Source of the DNA: Alphaproteobacteria bacterium PA4
GTDB taxonomy: Bacteria > Pseudomonadota > Alphaproteobacteria > Sphingomonadales > Sphingomonadaceae
Direction: 5' to 3'
DNA length: 64,000 nt
Assembly (NCBI GenBank): GCA_002256005.1
Contig: NKIQ01000008.1
Span: forward strand, 38,459 to 102,458
In this document: piece after piece, positions 42,596-52,505 of the stretch
Layout of the letters: the number at the start of each line of letters is the position of its first letter
Numbering within the stretch: position 1 is the first letter of the stretch
Translations under genes and position numbers: made by a program
The notes under the pieces: generated by a model
The model's input: the letters and a program-made list of their open reading frames with translations, nothing else
Database searches by the model: none
Told to the model about the DNA's origin: nothing

Positions 42596-44041
42596 CTAGT
42601 CATCGACCACCCAAGTGTCCTTGGTGCCGCCGCCCTGCGAGCTGTTCACCACCAATGATCCCGGCGTCATCGCCACCCGGGTCAGGCCGCCCGGCACGAT
42701 CTGCACGCCGTTGCTGCCGGTCAGCACGAACGGCCGCAGGTCGACATGGCGGGCCGCAATGCCGGCGTCGGTGGCGGTGGGGCAGGTGGACAGCGCCAGC
42801 GTCGGCTGGGCGATGAACTTTTCCGGCATGGCCTTCAGCTTGGCCGCGAACGCCGCCAGCGTGGCCTGGGGGGCGTGCGGCCCGATCAGCATGCCATAGC
42901 CGCCGGAGCCATCGACTTCCTTCACCACCAGCTCGGCGAGGTGATCGAGGACATAGCCGAGCGCTTCCGGCTCGCGGCAGCGCCAGGTCGGCACATTCTT
43001 CAGGATCGGCTCCTCGCCCATGTAGAAGCGGACGATATCGGGCATGTAGCTGTAGATCGCCTTGTCATCGGCAACGCCGGTGCCGACCGCATTGGCCAGC
43101 GTGACATTGCCGGCATGATAGGCGGCCATCAGCCCTGGCACGCCGAGCATCGAGGCCGGGTTGAACACCAGGGGATCGATGAAATCATCATCGAGGCGGC
43201 GATAGATGACATCGACCCGCTCCGGCCCCTCGGTAGTGCGCATGTAGACGACATCGTCGCGGACGAAGAGGTCGCTGCCCTCGACCAGCTCGATGCCCAA
43301 TTTGTCGGCAAGGAAGCTGTGTTCGTAAAAGGCGCTGTTGTGGCGGCCGGGGGTGAGCAGCACGCAGACCGGCGCGGCGCTGCCGCGCGCCTGCCGCGGG
43401 CTGACCGACGCCAGCGCCTCCAGCAGCTTTTCGGGATAGGTCTCAACCGGCGCCACCTTCACCCGATCGAACAGTTCGGGCACCAGCTTCAGCATCACCT
43501 CGCGGTTTTCCAGCATGTAGCTGACGCCGGACGGCGTGCGGGCATTGTCTTCCAGCACATAGAAATCATCGGGGCCGGTGCGCACCAGATCGATGCCGGC
43601 GATATGGGTCCAGATGCCGCCGGGCGGCTTGCGCCCGGCCATATGCACGCAATAGCCGGGGTTCTGCAGCACCAGTTCGCTCGGCACCACGCCGGCCCGC
43701 AGGATCTCCTGCGCGCCATAGACATCGGCGAGAAAGGCGTTGAGCGCGTTGACCCGCTGCTTGAGGCCCAGCTCCAGCCGATCCCATTCGCTGCGGGCCA
43801 GGATGCGCGGCACGATATCGAACGGAATCAGGCGCTCGGCGGCATCGGGATCGCCGTAAACGGCGAAGGTGATGCCGATGCGGCGGAAAAACAGCTCGGC
43901 CTGGCGCCGGCGCGCCGCCATCAGCTCCGGCGGCGAATCCTGCAGCCAGGCCTGGATGGAGCGATAGGCAAGGCTGACATCGCCCTCGGCGCTTGCCGCG
44001 CCAAGGCCGTACATTTCGTCAAAGGCTGTTGCTGCCGCCAT
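42596..44041 (-). CDS. Circularly permuted ATP-grasp protein (COG2308-type)
   Basis: FDIVPRILARSEWDRLELGLKQRVNALNAFLADVYGAQEILRAGVVP, VLEDNARTPSGVSYMLENREVM, YFMG-type and VVKEVDGSGGYGMLIGPHA motifs. Confidence 0.92.
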   Translation of the reverse strand: MAAATAFDEMYGLGAASAEGDVSLAYRSIQAWLQDSPPELMAARRRQAELFFRRIGITFAVYGDPDAAERLIPFDIVPRILARSEWDRLELGLKQRVNALNAFLADVYGAQEILRAGVVPSELVLQNPGYCVHMAGRKPPGGIWTHIAGIDLVRTGPDDFYVLEDNARTPSGVSYMLENREVMLKLVPELFDRVKVAPVETYPEKLLEALASVSPRQARGSAAPVCVLLTPGRHNSAFYEHSFLADKLGIELVEGSDLFVRDDVVYMRTTEGPERVDVIYRRLDDDFIDPLVFNPASMLGVPGLMAAYHAGNVTLANAVGTGVADDKAIYSYMPDIVRFYMGEEPILKNVPTWRCREPEALGYVLDHLAELVVKEVDGSGGYGMLIGPHAPQATLAAFAAKLKAMPEKFIAQPTLALSTCPTATDAGIAARHVDLRPFVLTGSNGVQIVPGGLTRVAMTPGSLVVNSSQGGGTKDTWVVDD

Positions 44042-44157
44042 TCCCGCTCCCGCTGCTCTGGTGCCATTACGGTGCAGTGCAGCGAAAAGCGCAAGGTCAT
44101 TGTGACAAAATGCCGGTTTCGGTTGCGAATGTTGCCAAAAGGCAGCGCTTCCGCGTG

Positions 44158-45381
44158 TCAGTCGGGGCGCTCCATGCCGGTTTCGCTGCGCGATTGCGGG
44201 CGCTCGGCGCGTTCCGGGCGCGGCTGGAAGGCCGGGCGTTCGGCCGGTTGCGGGCGCGGCTGATAGCTGGGCTGATAGCTCGGTGCCGGCCGTTCCTGCC
44301 GCGGTGGCTGGAAGGCCGGCGGTGGCCGGTTTTCCGCCAGACTGCCGCCGATGGCATCGCCGAGGCTGGCCGATGGCCGGCCGGGACGGTTGCCGCCCGG
44401 CGGACGGCCGCCACCATTGCCGCCGGACCAACCCCCCGGGGGTCGCCCGCCGCCATTGCCGCCGGTCCAGCCGCCGTCCGGTCGGCCGTTGTTGCCGCCG
44501 CTCCAGTTGGCCGGTGGCCGCTCGCCCGGCGGACGCGGGGGCCGGCCGGCGATGCTGCCGCCGATCGCGTCACCAACGCCGGGGCGACCGCCGCCCCAAT
44601 TGCCCGGCGGGCGGGACGGACGACCCGGGCGACCGCCATTCCAGCCGCCGCCATTCCAGCCCCCACCGTTCCAGCCACCGCCATTCCAGCCGCCCGGCCG
44701 ACCCTGCCACCCGCTGTTCCAGTTCCAATGGCTGCCCCGCCAGTAATTATACCCCGTCGTCCAGGGCCGGATCTGGCCACCAAAGCCGGGCCGATACAGA
44801 TAGGCGCTGGGCACCCAGACCCAGCCCGGCGCATACCAGCTGTTCCAATTGTCATAGCCCCAACCGGTGCCGAAGCCGACGCTGAAGCTATAGGCCACGC
44901 CCGGCGGCACCGGCGACCAGCCGACGAGCTGCTCATTGCCCTCGGCCTCGCGCCAGGCGACCCAGCTCGGCGCCCATTCGGTGCCCGGCACCCAGACCCA
45001 GCAGTTGAGACGCTCGTCAAAACCCCAGCGGCCATAATGGTCGGTGGCCCAGCCCCAGGGATCGCCGCTGATCCACAAGCGGTTCTCGCCCCAGCGGCCG
45101 TTGACATAGGGACGCCAGCCGGCGGGCGCATTGGGGCGGAAGGCGCGGCCCCAGCGGCTGTCGACCCAGCCGCCATAGGGCGCCAGCGGCTCGAAGAACA
45201 CCGCAATGCTGGTCACATTCTGGCCGCCGAACAAATCGCCGGGCTGGGCATAATCGCCACTGCCCATGCCGGAATCGTAACCGGGCGGATAATCGGGCGC
45301 ATAGCCCGAGGCGTAGTCATAGGCGCAACCGCCGGTGAGCAGCAGCAGGGAGAGCGGAAGCGCACGCAACAAGTTCGACAT
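44158..45381 (-). CDS. DUF6600-like Trp/Gly/Pro-rich lipoprotein with WNGGG repeats
   Basis: Lipobox LLLLTGGC; FFEPLAPYGGWVDSRWGRAFRPNAPAGWRPYVNGRWGENRLWISGDPWGWATDHYGRW; GGWNGGGWNGGGWNGGGWNGG and Pro-rich tail. Confidence 0.82.
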   Translation of the reverse strand: MSNLLRALPLSLLLLTGGCAYDYASGYAPDYPPGYDSGMGSGDYAQPGDLFGGQNVTSIAVFFEPLAPYGGWVDSRWGRAFRPNAPAGWRPYVNGRWGENRLWISGDPWGWATDHYGRWGFDERLNCWVWVPGTEWAPSWVAWREAEGNEQLVGWSPVPPGVAYSFSVGFGTGWGYDNWNSWYAPGWVWVPSAYLYRPGFGGQIRPWTTGYNYWRGSHWNWNSGWQGRPGGWNGGGWNGGGWNGGGWNGGRPGRPSRPPGNWGGGRPGVGDAIGGSIAGRPPRPPGERPPANWSGGNNGRPDGGWTGGNGGGRPPGGWSGGNGGGRPPGGNRPGRPSASLGDAIGGSLAENRPPPAFQPPRQERPAPSYQPSYQPRPQPAERPAFQPRPERAERPQSRSETGMERPD

Positions 45382-45495
45382 CGGGCAACCCTTTCGATTG
45401 CCAAAAGGTTACGCTGTCATGGCTTGCGGCGCGATGAATGGCATTTGCCTTGCCGCGCGCCGGGGCGCACCATGGCGGGGACAAGGGAGACGCCC

Positions 45496-45891
45496 ATGAC
45501 CATCGAACTGAAAATCCTCGGCCTGACGCTGATCCTGGCGGTGATCCAGATCCTGCTGTTCGACGTGGCGCGCACCCGCCAATATGGCCTCAACTGGAAC
45601 ACCGGCCCGCGCGACGAAACCATGCCGCCATTGTCGGCCCATGCCGAACGCCTGCGCCGGGCGCAGGACAATCTCTTCGAGACTCTGCCCCTGTTCATTG
45701 CCGCCATTCTCGGCCTGCACGCCGCCGGCATTTCGACACCGGCGACGATCATGGGCGCCCAGATCTATTTCTGGGGCCGGGTGCTCTATGTGCCGCTCTA
45801 TGCCTTCGGGGTTCGCACGCTGCGCTCGATCGTCTGGCTGATCAGCTTCGGCGGGCTGATGAGCCTGTTGCTCGCCTTCGTGCTCGCCTGA
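45496..45891 (+). CDS. MAPEG family membrane protein
   Basis: MTIELKILGLTLILAVIQILLFDVARTRQYGLNWNTGPRDETMPPLSAHAERLRRAQDNLFETLPLFIAAILG. Confidence 0.9.
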   Translation: MTIELKILGLTLILAVIQILLFDVARTRQYGLNWNTGPRDETMPPLSAHAERLRRAQDNLFETLPLFIAAILGLHAAGISTPATIMGAQIYFWGRVLYVPLYAFGVRTLRSIVWLISFGGLMSLLLAFVLA

Positions 45892-46583
45892 TGCCCGGCC
45901 ATCGCGAATCGCATCTTGTTGCCCGCATCGGATGGTTGCGCGCTGCGGTGCTCGGCGCCAACGACGGCATCGTCTCGACAGCCAGCCTGATCATCGGTGT
46001 CGCGGCCGGTGGTGGGTCACAAGGCGCCATATTGGTTGCAGGGGCAGCCGGCCTAGCCGCGGGCGCCATGTCGATGGCCGCCGGCGAATATGTCTCGGTC
46101 AGCAGCCAGGCCGATACAGAGACCGCCGACCTCGCGCGCGAAAAGGCCGAAATCCTCGCCGATCCGGCCAGCGAACATGCCGAACTCGCCGGCATCTATC
46201 GCGAGCGTGGCCTTGATGCGCCGCTCGCCGAACAGGTGGCGGCGCAATTGATGGCCGGCGACGCGCTCGCCGCCCATGCCCGTGATGAGCTGGGCATTTC
46301 GGCAAGCCTGGCGGCGCGCCCCATCCAGGCGGCGGTCACGTCGGCCCTGACCTTCACGGTCGGCGCGGCCCTGCCGCTGCTCATGGTGGTGCTGCTGCCG
46401 GCAGATTGGCTGGTCATCGGCGTATCGGTGGCAGCGCTGGCGTTTCTGGCCTTGCTGGGCGCTGTCGGTGGCCGCGCCGGGGGCGCCCCCATCGGCCGGG
46501 CCATGCTGCGCGTCACCTTCTGGGGTGCATTGGCGATGGCGGCGACGGCTGGCATCGGGCGGCTTGTCGGGACGGTGGTCTGA
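45891..46583 (+). CDS. VIT1/CCC1 family transporter
   Basis: VLGANDGIVSTASLIIGVAAGGGSQGAILVAGAAGLAAGAMSMAAGEYVSVSSQADTETADLARE; start overlaps MAPEG stop. Confidence 0.92.
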   Translation: MPGHRESHLVARIGWLRAAVLGANDGIVSTASLIIGVAAGGGSQGAILVAGAAGLAAGAMSMAAGEYVSVSSQADTETADLAREKAEILADPASEHAELAGIYRERGLDAPLAEQVAAQLMAGDALAAHARDELGISASLAARPIQAAVTSALTFTVGAALPLLMVVLLPADWLVIGVSVAALAFLALLGAVGGRAGGAPIGRAMLRVTFWGALAMAATAGIGRLVGTVV

Positions 46584-46690
46584 AACCACGAGTCCGCGTC
46601 CCCCAGGTCGTCAGCGACGCTTTCGCCGCTCGGCAAGAACAGGGTTAGCAGCCGAAGGCAAATGTGATCGCCGGTTTGCGAACTTCGGGT

Positions 46691-47899
46691 TCAACCCGCG
46701 CGGCTGATCCGCACCGGCAGCGACGCATAGCCATGGGTGAAGCATTGCGCGACATGGTCGGGCGCGCCGGTCACCTGCACCGTCATCCGCCGCGCCAGCA
46801 TTTCCTCCAGCAGCAGCTGCACCTGCATTTCGGCGAGGCGGGCGCCGACACAGCGATGCACGCCGAAGCCGAAAGAGAGGTGACGGCGGGCATTGGGGCG
46901 GTCGATGATCAGTTGCTCGGCGTCGGGAAACACGTGCTCGTCACGGTTGGCGGAGATGTACCACATCATCACCTTGTCGCCGGCGCGGATGGTCTGGCCG
47001 CCGACCTCGGTATCGGCAAGGCAGGTGCGGCGCATATGGGCGAGCGGCGTCTGCCAGCGGATGATTTCCGGCGCGGCGCCGGCGGCGAGGCCGGGGTTGG
47101 CAAGCAACGCCTGCCATTGTTCGGGATAGCGATCGAAGGCCACCATCGCGCCCGACATGGAATTGCGCGTCGTGTCATTGCCGCCGACGATAAGCAGGAT
47201 GAGATTGCCGGTCCGCTCGGCGAAATCCATGTCGCCCATCGCCGCCGAATGCGCCATCATCGAAACGAGATCGCCCGACGGCGGCAGCGCCCGCTTCGCC
47301 GCGAACAGCGCATCGAAATAATGCGTCATGTCGGCCAGATGCCCGTTGCGGATGGCATTGGCGGCGGGATCGAAGGTCGAGGCGATATCGCCGCCGACAT
47401 CGGACCAGAAGGTCAGCTTGCGGCGATCTTCCCAGGGGAAATCGAACAGGATCGCCAGCATCTGCGTGGTCAGCTCGACCGAAACCCGGTCCACCCAGTC
47501 GAATTCCGCATCAATCGGCAGCGTGTCGAGCAGCTCGCCGGTGCGCTGGCGGATGCTCGTCGCCATGCGGCCGATCTCGCCCGGCCCGAACGCCGGCGCC
47601 ACCACCCGGCGCTGCTCGCCATGCTTCGGCCGGTCCATCGCGATGAAATTGGCATCGGGCAGATCGGCAATGGTGATGCCGCCATGCTCATAACTCGATG
47701 AAAAGATATCCGGCCGCGCCTCGATGGCCTGGATGTCGGCATGGCGAGTGATCGACCAATAAGGCCCGAACGGACTCTCCGGGCAGCGATTGACCGGTGC
47801 CTCCGTCCGCATCTGCGCAAACACCGGCCGCCAGCGGTCTTCCGCGTACAGTGCGGGGTCGGTGACGTCGATGCCGAGCGGTGGGGTGGGGCTGGTCAT
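46691..47899 (-). CDS. Cytochrome P450, CYP153-like
   Basis: LILLIVGGNDTTRNSMSGAM (I-helix), EIIRWQTPLAHMRRTCLAD, FGFGVHRCVGARLAEMQ (heme-binding). Confidence 0.93.
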   Translation of the reverse strand: MTSPTPPLGIDVTDPALYAEDRWRPVFAQMRTEAPVNRCPESPFGPYWSITRHADIQAIEARPDIFSSSYEHGGITIADLPDANFIAMDRPKHGEQRRVVAPAFGPGEIGRMATSIRQRTGELLDTLPIDAEFDWVDRVSVELTTQMLAILFDFPWEDRRKLTFWSDVGGDIASTFDPAANAIRNGHLADMTHYFDALFAAKRALPPSGDLVSMMAHSAAMGDMDFAERTGNLILLIVGGNDTTRNSMSGAMVAFDRYPEQWQALLANPGLAAGAAPEIIRWQTPLAHMRRTCLADTEVGGQTIRAGDKVMMWYISANRDEHVFPDAEQLIIDRPNARRHLSFGFGVHRCVGARLAEMQVQLLLEEMLARRMTVQVTGAPDHVAQCFTHGYASLPVRISRAG

Positions 47900-47935
47900 G
47901 GGGCTGATGAGCTCCTCAGTCTGGAGGAAGAATGG

Positions 47936-47976
47936 CCTCCGGCGGCTGGGGCCGCAGGCCCCAGACCCCATTTCGA
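47936..47976. repeat. Family C repeat, arm 1
   Basis: ggcctccggcggctggggccgcaggccccagaccccatttcg. Confidence 0.85.
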
Positions 47977-48020
47977 TAGTTCCGTCCCGGACACAACACG
48001 CTGTCAAAGCGGGATAAAAT

Positions 48021-48067
48021 GAAATGGGGTCTGGGGCCTGCGGCCCCAGCCGCCGGAGGCTCTTTTT
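48021..48067. repeat. Family C repeat, arm 2 (inverse of arm 1)
   Basis: gaaatggggtctggggcctgcggccccagccgccggaggctc. Confidence 0.85.
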
Positions 48068-48077
48068 TCCGAAATCC

Positions 48078-49325
48078 CTACCCGTGCCGGTCGATCACCA
48101 CCGGCAGCTTGCGATAGCCGTGGACGAAGGACTGCGGGACGTAATCGGGTTCGCCGACCACGCGCACGGTCATCTTGCGCTTCAGCATCTCCTCGAACAG
48201 CACTTGGAGTTGCAGTTCGGCGAGGCGGGCGCCGACGCAGCGGTGGACGCCGAAGCCGAAGGCGAGGTGGCGGCGGGCGTTGGGGCGGTCGATGTCGAGG
48301 CGTTCGGCATCGGGGAAGACGCTTTCGTCGCGGTTGCCGGAGATGTACCAGAGCACGACCTTGTCGCCCTTTTTCATGGCCTTGCCGCCGACTTCGGTAT
48401 CTTCGAGGCAGGTGCGGCGCATATGGGCGAGGGGGGTCTGCCAGCGGATGATTTCGGGCACGGCGGCGGGGATGCGGGCGGGGTCGGCGATCAGCTTGGC
48501 CCATTCGCCGGGGTATTGGTGAAAGGCGTGGGCGGCGCCGGACATGGAATTGCGGGTGGTGTCGTTGCCGCCGACGATCAGCAGGATGTAATTGCCGGTG
48601 CGTTCCTGGAACGGCATGTCACCCATGGCGTCGGAATGCGCCATCAGCGAGATGAGGTCGGCGGTCGGTGGCAGCGCCTTGCGCTCGGCCATCAGCCGGT
48701 CGAGGTAATGCGTCATGTCGAGCATGTGCTGGTGGCGGACGAGGTTGGTTTCCGGGTTCAGCGCCTTTTCGATATCGCCGCCCCAATCGGACCAGAGCGT
48801 CAGCAAATGCCGGTCTGCCCAGGGGAAATCGAACAATATGGCGAGCATGCCGGTGGTGAGTTCGATGGACACCTTTTCCACCCAGTCGAACCGTTCGCCA
48901 TAGGGCAGGGTGTCGAGCAGTTCGGCGGTGCGCGCGCGCACTTCCATCGCCATGCGCTGGATTTCGCTGGGGCCGAAGGAGGGCGTGATCACTCGGCGCT
49001 GTTCGCCATGGCGGGGCCGGTCCATGGCGATGAACTGCGGCAGGTTGAACTCGCCCATCAGGTCGACGATGGTGATGCCGCCGAATTCATGGCTGGACGA
49101 GAAGATGTCGGGCCGCGCCTCGACGGCCTGGATATCGGCGTGCGAGCAGACCGACCAATAGGGGCCGAACGGGCTGTTCGGCTGGAAATGCACCGGCGCT
49201 TCGGCGCGCAGCCGGGCGAACCAGGGCCGCCAGCTGTCATGGGCATAGAGCAGCGGATCACTGACATCGATCGCTGACAGCGGCGTTGTGTCGGCCGGAT
49301 CGCCGGCGCGCAATTGCGTGGCCAT
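48078..49325 (-). CDS. Cytochrome P450, CYP153-like (second tandem copy)
   Basis: YILLIVGGNDTTRNSMSGAAHAF, EIIRWQTPLAHMRRTCLEDTEVGGKAMKKGDKVVLWYISGNRDESVF, FGFGVHRCVGARLAELQ. Confidence 0.93.
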   Translation of the reverse strand: MATQLRAGDPADTTPLSAIDVSDPLLYAHDSWRPWFARLRAEAPVHFQPNSPFGPYWSVCSHADIQAVEARPDIFSSSHEFGGITIVDLMGEFNLPQFIAMDRPRHGEQRRVITPSFGPSEIQRMAMEVRARTAELLDTLPYGERFDWVEKVSIELTTGMLAILFDFPWADRHLLTLWSDWGGDIEKALNPETNLVRHQHMLDMTHYLDRLMAERKALPPTADLISLMAHSDAMGDMPFQERTGNYILLIVGGNDTTRNSMSGAAHAFHQYPGEWAKLIADPARIPAAVPEIIRWQTPLAHMRRTCLEDTEVGGKAMKKGDKVVLWYISGNRDESVFPDAERLDIDRPNARRHLAFGFGVHRCVGARLAELQLQVLFEEMLKRKMTVRVVGEPDYVPQSFVHGYRKLPVVIDRHG

Positions 49326-49415
49326 GGCATATCTCCCCAAGGATGCAGCGCCGGTCATTTCGCCAGCTTGGCCGGCATGTTAAGCTTTGGCCGGATGCAA
49401 CATAAGGCCATCAAA

Positions 49416-49838
49416 ATGACCAGTATCGACCGTTCCATCGATCCGACCGCCGATCAGGTGCGAGCCTTGCGCGATACTGGCCGCGATGGCCCCATCGTCA
49501 TGCTCAACCTGTTGAAGTTCAAGGCGGTGGCGGACTATCCCGCCGAGGCCGGCATGGCGCCGTGCACGGGGGCGGAGGCCTATGCCCGCTATCAGCACGC
49601 CTTCACCGTCACGGTCGGCGCCGTCAGCCAGGCGGAGGTGCTCTATGAAGGGCCGGTCGAGCAGGTGTTCATCGGCATGGCCGGCACGCCGGAGGCCGAT
49701 TGGGACATGGCGCTGATCGTCCGCTACCCGACGCGCCGCCACTTCCTCGGCATGATGGCCGATGCCGAATACAAAAAGGCGCTGATGCACCGCTATGCCG
49801 GGCTGGCGCGCACGGTTTTGTTGCAGTGCGGCGGTTGA
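49416..49838 (+). CDS. DUF1330-like protein
   Basis: GPIVMLNLLKFKAVADYPAEAGMAPCTGAEAYARYQHAFTVTVGAVSQAEVLYEGPVEQVFIG...WDMALIVRYPTRRHFLGMMADAEYKKALMHRYAGLARTVLL. Confidence 0.75.
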   Translation: MTSIDRSIDPTADQVRALRDTGRDGPIVMLNLLKFKAVADYPAEAGMAPCTGAEAYARYQHAFTVTVGAVSQAEVLYEGPVEQVFIGMAGTPEADWDMALIVRYPTRRHFLGMMADAEYKKALMHRYAGLARTVLLQCGG

Positions 49839-49920
49839 ACGCGGCATCTGTGGTTGCGCTCGCCCGCTGAACGCTTAATACAGCCCGCATCTGCCTTCAC
49901 GCGCTAGCACAGGGGAATTT

Positions 49921-50325
49921 ATGGCGGGCCGCCCGACAGCTCCGCGACCATTGTCGCCGCACATGACCATCTGGAAATGGCGCGTGCATGCCGTGGTTTC
50001 GATCCTGCACCGCATCACCGGCAACGCCATGGCGCTGGGCGGCGTCATGCTGTTCCTGTGGTGGCTGGTCGCCGCTGCATCGGGCCCCGAAGCCTATCAG
50101 ATCTTCATGGGCGTCGCGACCGGCTGGTTCGGCCTGCTCATCGCCTTTGGCCTCACCTGGGTGTTCTTCCAGCATCTCTGCTCCGGCATCCGCCATCTGA
50201 TCATGGACAGCGGGGAGGGCTTTGATCTCGATACCAGCCGCACGCTGGCCAGCGCCACGCTGGTCGCCTCCACTTTGCTGACCATCCTCACCTGGATTGT
50301 CATCGCCATGACCAAGGGGCTCTGA
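49921..50325 (+). CDS. sdhC: Succinate dehydrogenase cytochrome b556 subunit
   Basis: RPLSPHMTIWKWRVHAVVSILHRITGNAM...HLCSGIRHLIMDSGEGFDL. Confidence 0.93.
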   Translation: MAGRPTAPRPLSPHMTIWKWRVHAVVSILHRITGNAMALGGVMLFLWWLVAAASGPEAYQIFMGVATGWFGLLIAFGLTWVFFQHLCSGIRHLIMDSGEGFDLDTSRTLASATLVASTLLTILTWIVIAMTKGL

Positions 50326-50327
50326 CC

Positions 50328-50708
50328 ATGGGTGCCGGAACCGAACTCGGCCGCGTCCGCGGTCTGGGGGCCGCCAAGGATGGCGTGCATCACTGGTGGC
50401 TGCAACGCGTCACCGCCGTCGCCAATATGCTCCTCATGCTGTGGTTCATCTTCAGCCTCGTGCGCCTGCCGGGCCTCGATCATGCCAGCGTCATCCTGTG
50501 GCTGCGGCAGCCTGTCGCTGCGGTGCCGATGCTGCTGACCATCGTCTCGGTCTTCTGGCATCTGCGTCTCGGCGTGCAGGTGATGCTGGAAGATTATGTC
50601 CAGGGCAGTGCCCGTGTCGTGGCCATGCTGGCCCTCAACTTTTACGCATTGGCGGGGGCGGCCGCGGCCATCTTCGCCGTGCTCAAGATTGCGCTTGGAG
50701 CGGCTTGA
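50328..50708 (+). CDS. sdhD: Succinate dehydrogenase hydrophobic membrane anchor subunit
   Basis: [35 protein letters not shown]...[14 protein letters not shown]. Confidence 0.93.
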   Translation: MGAGTELGRVRGLGAAKDGVHHWWLQRVTAVANMLLMLWFIFSLVRLPGLDHASVILWLRQPVAAVPMLLTIVSVFWHLRLGVQVMLEDYVQGSARVVAMLALNFYALAGAAAAIFAVLKIALGAA

Positions 50709-50709
50709 A

Positions 50710-52497
50710 ATGGCTGAAGCCTATCAGATTATCGACCATGTCTATGACGCCGTTGTCGTCGGCGCCGGCGGCTCGGGCCTGCGCGCCGCGATGGGCATCG
50801 CCGAGGCCGGTCTGAAGACCGCCTGCATCACCAAGGTGTTCCCGACGCGGTCGCACACCGTCGCCGCGCAGGGCGGCATCGCCGCCTCGCTGGGCAACAT
50901 GGGTCCGGATCATTGGACCTGGCACATGTACGACACGGTCAAGGGCAGCGACTGGCTGGGCGACCAGGACGCCATCGAATATCTGTGCCGGGAAGCGCCG
51001 GCCGCCGTCTACGAGCTCGAGCATTTCGGCGTGCCCTTCAGCCGCACCGAAGCCGGCCGCATCTATCAGCGGCCGTTCGGCGGCATGATGCAGAACATGG
51101 GCGCCGGCCCGCCCGCGCAGCGCACCTGCGCCGCCGCCGACCGCACCGGCCATGCCATGCTGCACGCGCTCTACCAGCAGAGCCTGAAGTATTCGACCGA
51201 CTTCTACATCGAATATTTCGCCATCGACCTCATCATGGTCGACGGCGAGTGCCGCGGCGTCATCGCCATCAACATGGACGATGGCAGCATCCACCGCTTC
51301 CGCAGCCACAAGACGGTGCTGGCCACCGGCGGCTATGGCCGCTGCTATTTCTCGGCGACCAGCGCCCACACCTCCACCGGTGACGGCGGCGGCATGGCCA
51401 TCCGCGCCGGCGTGCCGATGCAGGACATGGAATTCGTCCAGTTCCACCCGACCGGCATCTATGGCGCCGGTGTGCTGATCACCGAAGGCGCACGCGGGGA
51501 GGGCGGTTACCTGACCAATTCCCAGGGCGAGCGCTTCATGGAACGCTATGCGCCGAGCGCCAAGGATCTCGCCTCGCGCGATGTCGTGTCGCGCTCGATG
51601 GCGATGGAAATCCGCGAAGGCCGCGGCGTCGGCAAGGAAGGCGACCATATCTTCCTGCATTTGAACCATATCGACCCGGCAGTGCTGCACGAACGCCTGC
51701 CCGGCATTTCCGAAACCGCCAAGGTCTTCGCCGGCGTCGATGTCACCAAGGAACCCATCCCGGTGACGCCGACCGTCCATTACAACATGGGCGGCATTCC
51801 GACGAACTATCATGGCGAAGTGGTGACGCTGAAGGACGGCGACCCGGATTCGGTCGTCCCCGGCCTGTTTGCCGTGGGGGAAGCCGCCTGCGTCTCGGTG
51901 CACGGCGCCAACCGCCTCGGCTCCAACAGCCTCATCGATCTCGTCGTCTTCGGCCGCGCCACCGCCCACCGCATCGGCGCGACGCTGAAGCCCGGCACCG
52001 CCCACCCGCCGTTGCCCAAGGACAGCGCCGACATGGCGCTCGGCCGTCTCGATGGCTTCCGCCACGCCAAGGGCGGCAGCGGCACCGCCGAAGTGCGGCT
52101 GGCGATGCAGAAGACCATGCAGGCCAATGCCGCGGTGTTCCGCACCAGCGAAATCCTCGACGAAGGCGTGCGCAAGATCGACGCCGTCTATCAGCGCATG
52201 GCCGACATCGGCATCCAGGATCGCAGCCTGGTGTTCAACACCGATTTGATCGAGACGCTGGAGCTCGACAACATGATCGGCCAGGCCGTGCTGACGATGC
52301 ACATGGCGCAAAGCCGCCACGAAAGCCGCGGCGCGCACATGCACGAGGATTTCCCCAATCGCGACGACGAAAAATTCATGAACCATTCGCTGGGCTGGTT
52401 CCGCGATGGCGCCGTGGAACTGGCGCAGCGGCCGGTGCATACGTACACGCTGACCGATGAGATCGAGTATATCAAGCCGAAGGCGCGGGTTTACTGA
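50710..52497 (+). CDS. sdhA: Succinate dehydrogenase flavoprotein subunit
   Basis: [72 protein letters not shown]. Confidence 0.97.
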   Translation: MAEAYQIIDHVYDAVVVGAGGSGLRAAMGIAEAGLKTACITKVFPTRSHTVAAQGGIAASLGNMGPDHWTWHMYDTVKGSDWLGDQDAIEYLCREAPAAVYELEHFGVPFSRTEAGRIYQRPFGGMMQNMGAGPPAQRTCAAADRTGHAMLHALYQQSLKYSTDFYIEYFAIDLIMVDGECRGVIAINMDDGSIHRFRSHKTVLATGGYGRCYFSATSAHTSTGDGGGMAIRAGVPMQDMEFVQFHPTGIYGAGVLITEGARGEGGYLTNSQGERFMERYAPSAKDLASRDVVSRSMAMEIREGRGVGKEGDHIFLHLNHIDPAVLHERLPGISETAKVFAGVDVTKEPIPVTPTVHYNMGGIPTNYHGEVVTLKDGDPDSVVPGLFAVGEAACVSVHGANRLGSNSLIDLVVFGRATAHRIGATLKPGTAHPPLPKDSADMALGRLDGFRHAKGGSGTAEVRLAMQKTMQANAAVFRTSEILDEGVRKIDAVYQRMADIGIQDRSLVFNTDLIETLELDNMIGQAVLTMHMAQSRHESRGAHMHEDFPNRDDEKFMNHSLGWFRDGAVELAQRPVHTYTLTDEIEYIKPKARVY

Positions 52498-52505
52498 GGA
52501 GCAGG

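Noticed and set aside
42746-44263. 505-aa plus-strand ORF
   Set aside because: Antisense shadow of the ATP-grasp gene.
43993-45495. First part of the 632-aa plus-strand ORF (Pro/Ala/Arg-rich)
   Set aside because: Antisense to the Trp/Gly-rich lipoprotein; only its last part (from 45496) is a real MAPEG gene.
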